NCBI GenBank assembly: GCA_947044365.1
Contig: OX345638.1
Location: 1,160,201 to 1,224,200 of the forward strand
Source: Petrosia ficiformis
Lineage: Eukaryota; Porifera; Demospongiae; Haplosclerida; Petrosiidae
Direction: 5' to 3'
DNA length: 64,000 nt
In this document: positions 31,701 to 43,300 of the stretch, piece by piece
Layout of the letters: the number at the start of each line of letters is the position of its first letter
How positions within the stretch are numbered: the stretch's first letter is position 1
Program-made: the position numbers and the translations under genes
The notes under the pieces: model-generated
Databases searched by the model: none
What the model was told of the DNA's origin: nothing
What the model saw: the letters and a program-made list of their open reading frames with translations, nothing else

Positions 31701-34700
31701 AGTCTATTATTAGTAACACTTAATAGTCTATTATTAGTAACACTTAATAGTCTATTATTAGTAACACTTAATAGTTCATTATTAGTAACACTTAGTAGTC
31801 TATTTTTAGTAACACTCAATAGTCTATTATTAATAACACTTAATAGTCTATTAATAGTAACACGTAGTAGTCTATTATTAGTAACACTTAATAGTCTATT
31901 AATAGTAACACTTAATAGTCTATTATTAGTAACACTTAGTAGTCTATTATTAGTAACACGTAATAGTCTATTATTAGTAACAGTTAATATCCTATTATTA
32001 GTGACACTATTATTAGTAACAGTTATATTATTAGTAACACTTAATATATATATCAGTAACACATACGTATGTACTTACATAAATATATACTAACATGTAC
32101 ATATATGCATACATGCAAATGCTACATGTATGTATGTTTATGCGTATTAAATATAAATGTACAGAAAATCATAAATGTAATTATTTGTGTATGTGTGGTA
32201 GCTGATATGTCCTATCCCCTTTTCTTTCAGGGTCACTCAGGTGAAGTCATTTCACTAAGTTTCAATACATCAGGTGACCATCTTGTGACTGGTTCGTTTG
32301 ATCACACGGTCATCATGTGGGACGTTAATACAGGAAAGTAAGTACATGTACATGTACACTGTATGTACTACCAATTGTCCATTTATCCTTCCATTAACTC
32401 AACCATTGGTTCGTCTGGTATATCCATATGACCATAGAACTGGTACATCATTTATCATTCCATTCACCATTAACTCAACCATTGGTTCCTCAGGCGTATA
32501 CATACACTAATAGGACATAGAGCTGAGATATCATGTGCACTATTCAATTTCGACAATACCCTTATAGCTACAGGATCTATGGATAAAACTTGTCGTCTTT
32601 GGGATCCTCGATCTGGGGAGTGTATCGCAACACTAAGGTACATACACATGTACATACATGTATATGTAAAATCATGTGACTTCTTATCACTATCATGTGA
32701 TGTAAAGTTCAGTCACATGATTTTTGAAATTACTTAACATTATCTGTCACATGATTTTCAAATCACATGACTCACATTATCCTGCTAACATACCATCATT
32801 ATTATGATCATTTCTGTCACATGACCTACATTTCTTTCACATAACATTTATATTACCATCACATGACTTACATCTGTTTTTACTATTCATGACTTCATTA
32901 CTGTCACATGAATGTCACATTATCATCACATGACTCACATATCATCATCATACTATCATTACTCCAACATGAATTACATTACCATATCACATGACTTTAC
33001 ACAAGACTGACTTACTCATCACGCTGCTTTTATTTTACTATTACATGACTTCACATTTACCATCACATGATTTATCCTCATCACTAACTGGTCGGTCACA
33101 TTACAATACCATTTACATATCTATCACATGACTGTCATTTGATAATCATGCAGAGGTCATGAAGATGAAATCCTAGATGTAGCTTTTGACTACACCGGTC
33201 AACATTTAGTAACTGCTTCTGCTGATGGTACGTCTCTGTCTACATGTATCTATTTATATATCTATCTATATATCTATCTGTCTCTCTATCTTTATATATG
33301 TATATATACATATATGTAATATATATATAGTATGCTAATAGGTCCTATATACAAAATATAGGACCTGAGTTTGTGTCCGAGGATGTGATATAGCCCGAGC
33401 CTGTGAGGCCTATATCACATCCGAGGACACAAAACAAGGGTCCTATATTCAGTATATACAAAATATAGGACCTATTAGCATACTATATACAATATATTGT
33501 ATGATGGTGACATCTCCTGCATAGTGTGCACATGGAAGGTCTATATACAATATATAGAACTCACCACATCAAAGGGATGATGTCACCATCATACTATATA
33601 TATATATATATATCTGTCTCTCTATATATCTAATTTATCTATCTATCTGTCTCATTTTGCTAATTTAGGAACAGCTCGTATTTATAATGCTGTTACCCAA
33701 TCCTGTTTATCCAGATTAACTGGTCATAGTGGTGAAATCAGTAAGGTATGCAAATTAATGTCATACTTAGTCGTAATTAATGGAAAGTAAAAACTTCTAC
33801 ATACCAGCTGAGATCTAAACCCAGGAGTCCTTTAATGATGTAGAATTTTAAGATATGCAAACCATATACTGTATGTCAATATAAAGTCATCATACAGTAC
33901 AGTACAGTAATTACTCAGTAGTTTCATTTCCACACAACAGTACTTCAACAGCAGTTTTAACAATAATTGGTATACTTGTCAATTCAACACCACAGTAGTG
34001 AGACAGTATTACTATACTGACAGTAGAACTAAGGTAATAACTGTTACTGTATGGTGACATTTTATTGACATATACTGTATATAAAAACATGGCTTTGATT
34101 AAAATAAATTTGTAAACCTAACAAGGCCTAACTCTACGACACGTTTAGACTCAATGTGAAGTTGTGAACATCATCTATACTTTGTATTAGGAAAATAGAA
34201 CTGATATTTATTTTAGTATATATCTTGAACCTCTTTATAGGTAATATTTAATCCCCAAGGAACTCGAGTGTTAACAGCCAGTAGTGATAAAACAGCACGT
34301 GTTTGGGACCCTTTCTCTGGTAATTGTCTTCAGACCCTTGAGGGACATAGTGATGAAATATTTAGTGCTACTTTTAATTACGAGGGTGACACTATTATCA
34401 CAGGTCAGAGATGAACACTTATAACAGTTTCATACACAAAGTATTTTAAGAACAAAAACTGGTACTATTATATATCTAAAGAGGTGGAAATAACAGTCGG
34501 ACATCAGACAATTTCTGACCATTTAGCCTGTTTGCCTGAGGAAATTTCACTTTGCTCAGACATTTTGTCCTGGCAAAAAATAAATATGACAAAAAAGAAC
34601 GAAATTTAGAGGAATGCTCTCATAGGAATAGTAAACAATTTGTGGCACTTGTAAATACATGTAACTACATTCTTGCCCCACAATTCAATTTGAAAGTCTG

Positions 34701-35383
34701 GTTTTATCATATGACTAGAGTAATTAATATAGATAGCTTTTGCTCTAAAAGTTGCAGTCAGACCAAAATTTGAAAGTGTCTGATCAAACATCACTTTGTT
34801 TAGAGTCTTTAGACATGTGGTCCTTGGAAATCTATAGTCTTATTTCCACCTCAGAACTACAATGTATATGACAAGTTTCAGCCCAATCTGAAAACGTAGT
34901 ACTAAAATCAGTACCAAGGCTACAGCTCATGGTCCAATTAGAAGTTCAGTGGATGACTCATCATAATTACAGATAATGTTACTTATTAATTTTAGTACTA
35001 AAATATAATTGTATTTTGTATTTGGCCGAGACTTGTCATACAGTTTAAGTTACATTTGATAAGCTCATATGGCGCACCATTGGCTCAAAGAGCTGATCTT
35101 ATTTGGTGCTGCACGGTTCTCTTTTTAGGCCAGATGACGCAGTTAATTGTGATTATATTGTTACTAACAGCATTAACTGTTTGTTAACTGGCTCAAGATG
35201 TATTCCCAATGGTGCACACACTAACCATTGTTGAACCATACTTCCTTCAAAACTGTGCATGTATGTAATGAAATGATGTACTCGCACACATACTCTCTCT
35301 TCCTCCCTCCTTCTTTAATTACATATACTCACATATTCTGACACACTACACCATACACACTTTTTCACACACACTCTCTCTCA

Positions 35384-35419
<36 letters not shown>

Positions 35420-35453
35420 TAGTAAAGATAATACTTGTAGATTATGGAAATAA
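25757..35453 (+). CDS. DAW1: DAW1 (WDR69), dynein assembly factor with WD repeats, complete
   Basis: Exons: 25757..25796, 25852..25924, 26434..26525, 28061..28172, 28889..29011, 30318..30525, 32231..32337, 32494..32637, 33154..33227, 33669..33745, 34241..34403, 35419..35453; 415 residues, the same length as the human protein. It starts [14 protein letters not shown], a near-identical match to the DAW1 N-terminus, followed by IDLLDLRP and [20 protein letters not shown]. About eight WD repeats follow ([76 protein letters not shown]), ending at TAA. DAW1 is cytoplasmic and helps assemble and deliver outer-arm dynein to motile cilia, so the organism builds motile cilia. Intron 6 is a 1.5-kb minisatellite. 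It shares a 44-bp start-to-start gap with the kinase. Confidence 0.97.
26043..26345. repeat. 68-bp satellite, locus 3
   Basis: Four to five copies, some shortened, of the unit seen at 6630 and 19083, in DAW1 intron 2. Confidence 0.9.
26740..27960. repeat. tandem repeat with acceptor-like sequences, DAW1 intron 3
   Basis: TCTATCTA tracts alternate with CATCTGTTCATACATTACAG and GAACATTAGTCAAAGATTAT, giving about a dozen units of roughly 60-75 bp. Each unit has a pyrimidine-rich tract followed by TACATTACAG, a good match to a 3' splice site. Open frames across it ([19 protein letters not shown]) are by-products of the repeat. Confidence 0.9.
28600..28870. repeat. about 85-bp tandem repeat, 3 copies
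   Basis: Units with GATTTATAACTATTAATAAC and TAGTTCACCATCCATTTATA directly before DAW1 exon 28889..29011; the last copy is shortened. Confidence 0.88.
29225..30110. repeat. inverted/direct repeat cluster in DAW1 intron 5
   Basis: Five related blocks of about 170 bp containing TTTTACCCTGAACTATAGCC and GTTAGATAATGATGTC, three in one orientation and two in the other, so the RNA could fold into long hairpins. (CCAT)n follows to 30290. Confidence 0.8.
30560..32045. repeat. 24-bp minisatellite, about 60 copies, DAW1 intron 6
   Basis: Unit ACTTAATAGTCTATTATTAG plus TAAC, repeated with point changes over 1.5 kb. Because 24 is a multiple of three, long open frames exist on both strands (233 and 273 residues), but they are repeat artefacts. 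Confidence 0.95.
32640..33150. repeat. CACATGA-rich intron sequence
   Basis: DAW1 intron 8 carries many irregularly spaced TCACATGACT-like motifs, without a fixed period. No gene. Confidence 0.6.
33324..33605. mobile_element. two adjacent foldback elements
   Basis: The first has inverted ends TATAGTATGCTAATAGGTCC / GGACCTATTAGCATACTATA with a nested stem TGTGTCCGAGGATGTGATAT / ATATCACATCCGAGGACACA. The second has GTATGATGGTGACATC / GATGTCACCATCATAC. They lie between DAW1 exons 9 and 10. Confidence 0.75.
33873..34083. repeat. dispersed inverted-repeat element, relative of 19640-19980
   Basis: Opposite orientation to the kinase-intron copy; includes TAATTACTCAGTAGTTTCAT and ACTGTATGGTGACATTTTAT. 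Confidence 0.7.
35050..35258 (+). mobile_element. MITE family B, copy 6
   Basis: Contains TTTGATAAGCTCATATGGCG and GCTCAAGATGTATTCCCAAT; the outer ends are degraded. Last DAW1 intron, followed by a TC-rich tract (35376-35414) that forms the polypyrimidine tract of the final exon. Confidence 0.8.
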
Positions 35454-35998
35454 GTTATCATTTCAAACTATAAAGGCAAATATATCTCTTGTATAACAGT
35501 TTACACATGTATTTTTGAATTATTGATATTTCCAACCGGATTCATGTTTCCTTACACAAAATAGCTAATATCTCAAAAACTGAGACTCTGACTTGGGAAT
35601 GAGGGTTTTGGAATAAGCACACCAAGACACATAAAAAAATATAAATAAATTATTAGACATGTTTATAACATAATTATTATACAAATGTATAATAATTATG
35701 TATAATCATTATACATGTATATAGCCTACCTGCAGGGTTCTAGCTATCTATGGGGGGTGGGGCGGAATCTTTCCTTTGAATCTATGCTTCCCCAAAAGTA
35801 TACTCATGCTGGTACAGTGAAGAGACTAGCCATTAGGTAGGGAACATTAACATCATTAATGTCTCAATATTTTACCCGAACAAAGATATGAATGTCAGTA
35901 CTTCATAACCTTCCTGTAAGTTGGCAATACCAGATTATCTATAGTGTGCATGTGTGTATGGGCATCATTATCGTACAGTTACACAATATGTACAATTA
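35454..35998. other. DAW1 3' flank up to the pogo element
   Basis: AT-rich; includes AATAAATTATT near 35643 as a possible polyadenylation region, and the inverted ATTATACAAATGTATAATAAT near 35675. No gene seen. Confidence 0.6.
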
Positions 35999-36378
35999 GA
36001 GTATGGGTAGGCATTATGAGACGGTAGGTATTATGGGACACACAAACGAATTTGCCTGAAATTATTGTTACTAGTTTATTACACATAGACAATTTACCAC
36101 AAATTTTTTAAAAGCCAGAAACAAAGTAAGCTACGAAAATACGCAACCGCAACGATGACACCATATTGGTTGGATTTCTGAGCATGCTCAGTAGAGAGAT
36201 TTGGATTTTATAAATGGTGGACGACTAAGTTGTTCTGCAGGACTGTTTTCTTTGGGATTTTTGATTGAATCAAGTGTCTCTATTTCGTCAAAAAACGGGA
36301 CTGAGCCCGCTTTCTCCCGGTGAGATGAATGTAAATTCGTTTTAGCCTTTTAAATAGAACAGTTAACCTGTCAGTAGT

Positions 36379-36458
36379 TAGTCTCGCGTAGCCAGCCCCT
36401 CCCACTCTAACGAAGCGAACGCTTCGTTAGAGTGGGAGGGGCTGGCTACGCGAGACTA
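36379..36458. repeat. 80-bp near-perfect palindrome
   Basis: Arms of 39 bp (TAGTCTCGCGTAGCCAGCCC ... CGAAGCG) around a 2-bp centre, in the 5' UTR of the pogo element. The outer part resembles the ends of the foldback element at 52919-53248. Confidence 0.9.
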
Positions 36459-36566
36459 GTCAGTAGTAGATAGCCTTTATATAATGATCTCCAATAGTGA
36501 AAAATACGTAATTATAATCATGATAATAAATATTTTTTCGTGATCATAGGGATCTGGGCTATACTA

Positions 36567-38666
36567 ATGGAAGCAAGAAAAACCAGAAAATTATGGAGTG
36601 ACGAAAGCATGAGAGCAGCTGTGGAGAGTGTGAATCAAGGTAAAGGATTAAGAGAGGCAGGAAGGCTGTATAATGTACCTGTCGAAACATTAAGGAGAAG
36701 AGTGACAGGCAAAGTGGACCTTGATTGTCGACCAGGGCCTGCAACGATCTTAACCAAAGAAGAAGAAGAAAGAATTGTGCATTATTTAATACAGATGGCT
36801 GATATGGGTTATGGGCTTACAAGGGAAGCTGTAATGCATATGGTATATATTATTGTTGAAAAATGCAAGAGGCCCCATCCTTTCAAAAATGAAAAGGCTG
36901 GTCGATGGTGGTTTCAAGGTTTCAAGTCACAACACCCTAATTTGACTGTTCGCATGCCCCAATCATTGGCCTATTGTCGTGCTTTAAGTGCCAACAAAGA
37001 AAACATCAGTGACTTTTTTGGTAAACTGGGGGCTATTTATGGCAAGTTAAATGTAATTTCCAAGCCTATGCAGATATTTAATGCAGATGAGACTGGAGTT
37101 ACCATTGTCCATAGACCAGGCAAAGTGATAGCTGAATTAGGTCGCCATAAAGTATATACCATTTCTTCAGCAGAACGAGGAAAAACTCACACAATTCTGT
37201 CGTGTGTTTCTGCATCTGCTATTGTATTGCCACCATGCTTAGTTTTTCCTCGTAAAAGGAGCGTACCTGATCATCTTAGGAAAGGGGCTGTTCCTGGAAC
37301 TCTCTTCAGTAAAACTGAGAGTGGTTGGATGTCCAAAGAAGTCTATTTGGAATGGTTCAAATTCTTCTTGGAGAATATTCCTCCAGCTCGACCTGTGGTT
37401 CTAATTCAGGATGGTCATGCATCACATGTCTCCGTTGAACTGATCGAGTTAGCTCGTGCTAATGATATTCATCTCCTCTGTTTACCTGCACATACAAGTC
37501 ACATATTGCAGCCGTTGGATGTAGGTGTCTTCAAGTCATTCAAAGCCAACTTCTCCAAAGCCTGTGCCATGTATATTGCCAAAAACCCTGGTCGTGTAAT
37601 TACCACAGATCTGATAGCATCTTTAATTGGATCAGCATGGCCTAGTTCACACACTCCTGTGAATATCATGAGTGGTTTTAGAAAGAGTGGTGTTTATCCT
37701 TTAAATCCAGGAGCTATCGATGATAGAGATTTGGCACCCTCCAAAGCCTTTCAATGTCCTAAAAAACCCACTAGTGGTGAGGGTCACAAAGAACAATCCT
37801 CTAGTGATGGTACAGTCACAAAAAAGCTGGCAGCAGTAGTAGATTGTGAAACAGAACAGGCAAGTGTTGATTTAGTAATTAAGCTGACTGACTTACAGCT
37901 GGATGACATTCAGTCCAATGATCTGCTATGTACATCTGAACAAGAGAGGTTGTACGAACGTCCTTTTCAAGAAGGTTATGATCTACAAGATCCCGATTAT
38001 GAAGCATGGGTTTGAATTAATCAACCCACTGATGCCAGTAGTGAGCATTGTTTCAGTAATTCACTCAGTGTAGAGTCACAATCTGGGACATTGTCATCAT
38101 CTGTTGGAGCTTCTGATTCTTCCGCTGTCCTATCAGAAGTTTTAGTTCTACCAAAACCAAAAGAAGCTACTAAGAAAAGAAAGTGCAAGGAGGGTCTTAA
38201 TAAAAAGGCTGTGTGCATTACAGACATAGAAGTGTTGGAGAAAATAAAGTCACAGGAAGCTGCAAAGGCAGCTGAACAGCAAGCTAAGGAAGCTAGACGA
38301 TTAGAAAGAGAGAAAAGGAAGGCAGAGAAAGAAGAAAAAAAGAAAGTAAAGGAGGCAGAAAAGGAGAAGAAAAAAATGGGAAAGAAACAGAAGCTTCAAA
38401 AGAAACCTAAGGAAAGAAAAACGAAAGTGAAACCTGGAAAATCACAGCAACAGAAAGGAAACTCTGTGGTAAATGAGGAAGAAAACTCTGGTGAAGATGA
38501 TGAAGACAGTGCTATTTGTCCTAAGTGTGGTTTTGTCTATCCAGATGAAGGCGATGTGTGGGTGTGCTGCGACAGCTGTGAGGCATGGTATGATCTGAAA
38601 TGTACTGGTTATACAAGAGAGGAGGAGATTCCTGACTTTTACTATTGCTTTGAATGTCAGGTATAA
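36567..38666 (+). pseudogene. pogo transposase with C-terminal PHD finger, one internal stop
   Basis: In one frame from ATG 36567 to TAA 38666, broken only by TGA at 38013-38015. Order: Psq-type helix-turn-helix (LWSDESMRAAVESVNQGKGL..PVETLRRRV), CENP-B-type DNA-binding segment (EEERIVHYLIQMADMGYGLT..WWFQGFKSQHP), then the DDE domain with NADETG, QDGHASH and LQPLDVGVF as the D-D-D triad (about residues 173, 281 and 316). After the stop comes a highly charged Lys/Glu coiled segment and a PHD finger (CPKCGFVYPDEGDVWVCCDS ... YYCFEC). A transition in CGA would give the TGA. The catalytic part upstream is intact, so a truncated, possibly active, transposase could still be made. An upstream in-frame ATG at 36540 exists; MEARKTRKLWSDES is the more typical start. 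Confidence 0.88.
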
Positions 38667-39178
38667 ACTTCTGAACCTTAAATTTGTGTTCATCATTTGA
38701 ATTTTATAGTGTCTCATAATACCAACACTTGTCTCATAATTGGTACAACTTGAATAATTAATTTTTTGTATGTATTGTAATTCAATACTTTTTTTTTCAC
38801 ACACAAATATATTGTTGTAAATTATCATGCTTAAAGAAATTTCTTTTAAAATTTCGAGTTTTTAAAGTTTTTAGAATTGAAGTTATGATGAAAAATAGTT
38901 ACATGTCTCATAATACCCTCCCATACTCTATGCACTTTATTTAAAAAATTTTAAATAATAAATAATAATGATATGATACAATGTAAATATAAAGTCAAAG
39001 AATTATTTTAAATACAATAATTTTTTTTTGTTGACAAAGAATTAGTCTGTTAGGCCAAAGGGATGCATACAATTACAATTAATTACGCGCGCGTACACGT
39101 ACGTACGGGTAATCAGATCGCGCTGACTCCAATTCCTATATACGCTGCTTTGCTGTGCTCTTGATCTGTTTGTAAGAG

Positions 39179-39832
39179 ATGTATTTCTATTTTCTGGTGT
39201 TTTTTGTTGGATTTGTGGCATTTGGATGCTCTAGTGGATGTTATGTGGACTTTGAAGCTGAATATGGTACATCCACAGGTACAACTATGCACAGAAGCGA
39301 GGCTTCAAATAAAATGACAGTTCTTCTTTTTGAATCAGAAAGCATTGAGCATCGTTTTACAACTTCCTCTAGTTGTGTATTCATGTTGAGAGGGCTACAC
39401 TATAGTAATGATGGCCTCACTGATAATGTCACTCTGTCTATTAATGGACAGTTTATTGTGCAAGTTGAAACAATTCAAGAATATGGAGATGGCCACTTAT
39501 GGAATGAAATTCGAGATTCAGGTTCAATAGGAAAAGAAATTAGCATAGCTCCAGGCCAGCATTCCTTGGAGATTTCGGTCACTTCATCAGACAGCTATGG
39601 TGTTGAGATTGATGTAACCATTTTGGATTTCTCTTGTGAGAATGATAATGATGTGAATGGTAGATGTCTCAAAACAGTAGTGGAAGCACTTGAAGAACCT
39701 GATTCTAATGGAAAAAAAGATACACTAGCAATTGTAGTTAGTGTTGTCACTATTATTGGTACTCTTGTTGGATTATTAGTACCAGCTATAATTGTGTATA
39801 ACTGCTATAGGCAACATTGTAATGACTACTAA
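39179..39832 (+). CDS. orphan type I single-pass membrane protein
   Basis: Intact single-exon 217-residue ORF. Residues 1-21 (MYFYFLVFFVGFVAFGCSSG) look like a signal peptide. An ectodomain of about 150 residues follows, with alternating beta-strand-like segments (NVTLSINGQFIVQVET, HSLEISVTSSDSYGVEIDVT) and Cys residues at both ends. A transmembrane helix (LAIVVSVVTIIGTLVGLLVP) and a very short cytoplasmic tail (YNCYRQHCNDY) complete it. NVT is a possible glycosylation site. The ectodomain looks like a beta-sandwich of the carbohydrate-binding kind, but I do not recognise the family. A TATATA at about 39138 may be its promoter. A decayed copy of the TM segment follows downstream, so the gene belongs to a locally duplicating family. 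Confidence 0.7.
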   Translation: MYFYFLVFFVGFVAFGCSSGCYVDFEAEYGTSTGTTMHRSEASNKMTVLLFESESIEHRFTTSSSCVFMLRGLHYSNDGLTDNVTLSINGQFIVQVETIQEYGDGHLWNEIRDSGSIGKEISIAPGQHSLEISVTSSDSYGVEIDVTILDFSCENDNDVNGRCLKTVVEALEEPDSNGKKDTLAIVVSVVTIIGTLVGLLVPAIIVYNCYRQHCNDY

Positions 39833-39894
39833 TTCGATGTTTAATGTCATGTAAGTTGATAACATAGCCTGGAACATCAATTTTTGCATCATAA

Positions 39895-39998
39895 AAAAAG
39901 ATACACTGGAAATTGCAGTTAGTGTTTGCACTATTATTTGTACTTTTGTTGCAATATTAGTAGCAGCTATAGTTGTGTATAACTGCTATAACATATAA
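39895..39998 (+). pseudogene. relic of a duplicated TM segment of the preceding gene
   Basis: KKDTLEIAVSVCTIICTFVA followed by AAIVVYNCY and a stop closely matches the end of the 217-residue protein (KKDTLAIVVSVVTIIGT...IIVYNCY). Only this last part is preserved. Confidence 0.75.
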
Positions 39999-40386
39999 TG
40001 TTGTATAATTTATGTAATTAGTAAGCATGCATGGATGCAATATTATCCTCCCATGAGAATAGTATCTGCATATTCATCACTATAAAAGTGTATATAGTCT
40101 ACAAGTAAGATAGTGTGGAATGTTTCCCATCCGTAAAAGTGTTGATTTTAAAAATTGGTAAACTTAGCTTTGTTGATCTTGCCTCAAATTGAAAATAAAT
40201 GGTAGTTAAAAAATGCTGATAGTCACTGGGAACAAACCTGACTTCAGCCACTAGCATGGCTCAGTTTTTCTTGATGTAACCGTCAGCAGGATTGTGTCAC
40301 ATTATTCTAGGGTTTGAAATACTTTTGTATTTTACGTGTTTAATTAATCATAATTTAGATTTTGTATTGAGATACTCATGAAGCTG
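39999..40386. other. convergent intergenic region, membrane protein / PELP1-like
   Basis: No gene or repeat recognised; 3' UTRs expected. Possible polyadenylation AATAAA at about 40194 on the plus strand. Confidence 0.6.
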
Positions 40387-43300
40387 TTAATCACTGAATA
40401 ATTCCATTAACATGTCCTCTGCACTATCATCATCAATTTCCACAACTTCCACCTCCTCTTCCTCGTTTGTTAGTTTCAATATCTTAGTAGGTGGAGCTAT
40501 GAGTGACGGCACAGGTGTGGTATTAATTGTCATTGTAACAGGTGAAGCTGTAGGTGTGATATTAGTTGTTATGGTAACAGGTGAAGCTGTAGGTGTGTCA
40601 GTTGAGTTCGTAGGTGTAGATGTGTCACCACTAGTAAATGTTGTATTACTGGGCGGAGTGGTTACAGATTCAACTATTGGTTTTGGTTTTGAAGTAGAAA
40701 TGCGTTGTAAACTGGAAGATGTTTTATTTGACTGGATATTTGACAAAGTAACGCTTCCTTCCATTGACTCTCCCTCTTCAATAACTTCCTATGCAAAAAG
40801 ATAACGGACATGTACATGTATGTGTATATGTATGTATGTGTGTAATGTATGTACATGTACATGTGTGTGTGTCTGTAACGTATTATGTATGCACATATGT
40901 ATGTACGTATGTATGTACGTACATCATATGTACATATGTATGGATTTACACATGTACCTTATCAATGTGAATTTGATGTGTGTTAGTATATAATTTCAGT
41001 TGACAAGCTAAATTCAATAATTCTGGAGACATGTCTGAGGATATCCTTGTAACCAAAGTATAGATGCCCTGAAAGAATATCAACAAGAAGGTCACGTATG
41101 TATAATAGGGGCAAACCTGAGCAAGCCCCACAGGTCTACGAACAAGAAGGTCACGTATGTATAATAGGGGCAAACCTGAGCAAGCCCCACAGGTCTATGA
41201 ACAAGAAGGTCACATATGTATAATAGGGGCGAGCCTGAGCAAGTCCCACAGGTCTACAAACAAGAAGGTCACATATATACATGTATAATAGGGGCAAGCC
41301 CCACAGGCCTACGAACAAGAAGGTCACATATGTATAATAGGGGCGAGCCTGAGCAAGCCCCACAGGTCTACGAACAAGGTCACATGCATAATAGGGGCAA
41401 ACCTTAGCAAGCCCCACAGCAGGTCTACGATTATCCGTCTAATACATGACATACCTTAGTAAGTATTGGAGGTAACTCACAATACAGGTTTTGTAAACAT
41501 ATTTTTATTGTATTCATATAAAAGAAAAGTAGCGAGTGGTCAGACCCTATAAAGGATGAATAAAGGGTCTGGTGAATAATAGTTAGACCTACATGTAATG
41601 TCAAACTTAACAAACCTTCATTACATAATCTCCATGTTTTCTTTTCTTGCAATATTCTCTACAATGGAAACAATTGTCACATGACTAGTAGTCACATGAC
41701 CAAACTAACCTGAAGAGATTTATGAGAATGTAAACAGAGTAGCGATATAACCATTTCAAGAAACATCCCCTCAAAACCTCTTATCCTCACCCACTCAACT
41801 ATACACTCACATACAAGAGATGAAATTAATGAAGGTGGATTATTCTCTAGTGTTCTAACAAATCCAGCCTCCAGTGTCTCCGAATATGGTAGGAGATGTG
41901 TTTTACAGCTTTAAATAAATTATTACATGATAAAAATGTTAAAAAGTAGGTGTGGTTTGTACCTTCGTATTAATACCAGTAACAACTGCCAAGATGTTTG
42001 TTGTAAAAACATATTTAACGAAGACACCATTATCTAATGGGTGTGGTTGATTAATTAATATTCATGATTCTTAATTACACTCACTCGTGAGTCTAATGCC
42101 AACCAAACTATCGCCAAGTACTCGTGGAGAGGGATAGTGAAGGTGTGCGAAGAGTGTAGATAGTGACATGTAGATATTAATCTAGTAAGACCTTTCACCG
42201 TTCTAATTAATGCCAACATTCTCTCATGCCCCTCGAGGGGAAGAGAAGGGAGAAGGATCGAAGTGTCCATTTTTTCTTCAGCAATCTCTTCACCTTTGAG
42301 TGACAATATACAATATTGAAGGATCTGAAGAGAGGATTCTATGAGGGCTGTTGCATCATCTTGCTTCCTTGAATGAAGAACTGTTAATAACAAGGCCGAT
42401 TCCTGAGTACAAGAATATAATTATGTACATGTACAATAATAATTATAATTATAATTATTATTATTATAATTATAATTATAATTATAATTATAATTATTAT
42501 AATAATAATTATAATTATAATTATAATAATAATTATAATTATAATTATTATTATAAATTATAATTATAATTATAATTATAATTATAATTATAATTATGCA
42601 ATTCAGACAGATTTTACATGTACATGTACATGTAAATACAGTAAGATATTGTGAGTTAACTATAACTATAACTGTGGTATCTTTTCCTTTGATATTAATT
42701 ATTATAATATGGTTTTGTGTGTGTATTTAAGATCCTGTATTTCCTGTTTTGTTCAGTTGATTTGATTGCTCTGTAAATTGTTCAATATAGTAATTCTTGT
42801 GAAAGTAACAAGATATTACAATAACTAAAACCTCTTTTAGTAAGGTATTGTGAGTTAACTATAACTATAACTAAAACCTCTATTAGTAAGGTATTGTGAG
42901 TTAACTATAACTATAACTAAAACCTCTTTTAGTAAGGTATTGTGAGTTAACTATAACTATAACTAAAACCTCTTTTAGTAAGGTATTGTGAGTTAACTAT
43001 AACTAAAACCTCTTTTAGTAAGGTATTGTGAGTTAACTATAACTATAACTAAAACCTCTTTTAGTAAGGTATTGTGAGTTAACTATAACTATAACTAAAA
43101 CCTCTTTTAGTAAGGTATTGTGAGTTAACTATAACTATAACTAAAACCTCTATTAGTAAGGTATTGTGAGTTAACTATAACTATAACTAAAACCTCTTTT
43201 AGTAAGGTATTGTGAGTTAACTATAACTATAACTAAAACCTCTTTTAGTAAGGTATTGTGAGTTAACTATAACTAAAACCTCTTTTAGTAAGGTATTGTG

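Larger units (their letters stand above)
35999..38928 (+). mobile_element. pogo/Tigger-type DNA transposon, nearly intact
   Basis: Terminal inverted repeats GAGTATGGGTAGGCATTATG (35999 on) and, on the other strand, GAGTATGGGAGGGTATTATG (from 38928 leftwards), each running on to AGAC. TA lies directly outside both ends, the target duplication expected for pogo/Tc1-mariner. Subterminal copies of GGTATTATGGGACA (36024) and GTCTCATAATACC (38711) may be extra transposase sites. It contains one long interrupted ORF and a nested 80-bp palindrome. Confidence 0.9.

Noticed and set aside
30553..32062. 233- and 273-residue ORFs on opposite strands
   Set aside because: Both come from the 24-bp minisatellite in DAW1 intron 6; no start context or non-repeat protein content.
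34552..34794. ORFs on both strands in DAW1 intron 11
   Set aside because: Lie in a foldback-like repeat between exons 34241..34403 and 35419..35453; no similarity to known proteins.
38021..38828. Minus-strand ORFs opposite the PHD part of the transposase
   Set aside because: Shadows of the plus-strand transposase reading frame and its 3' UTR.
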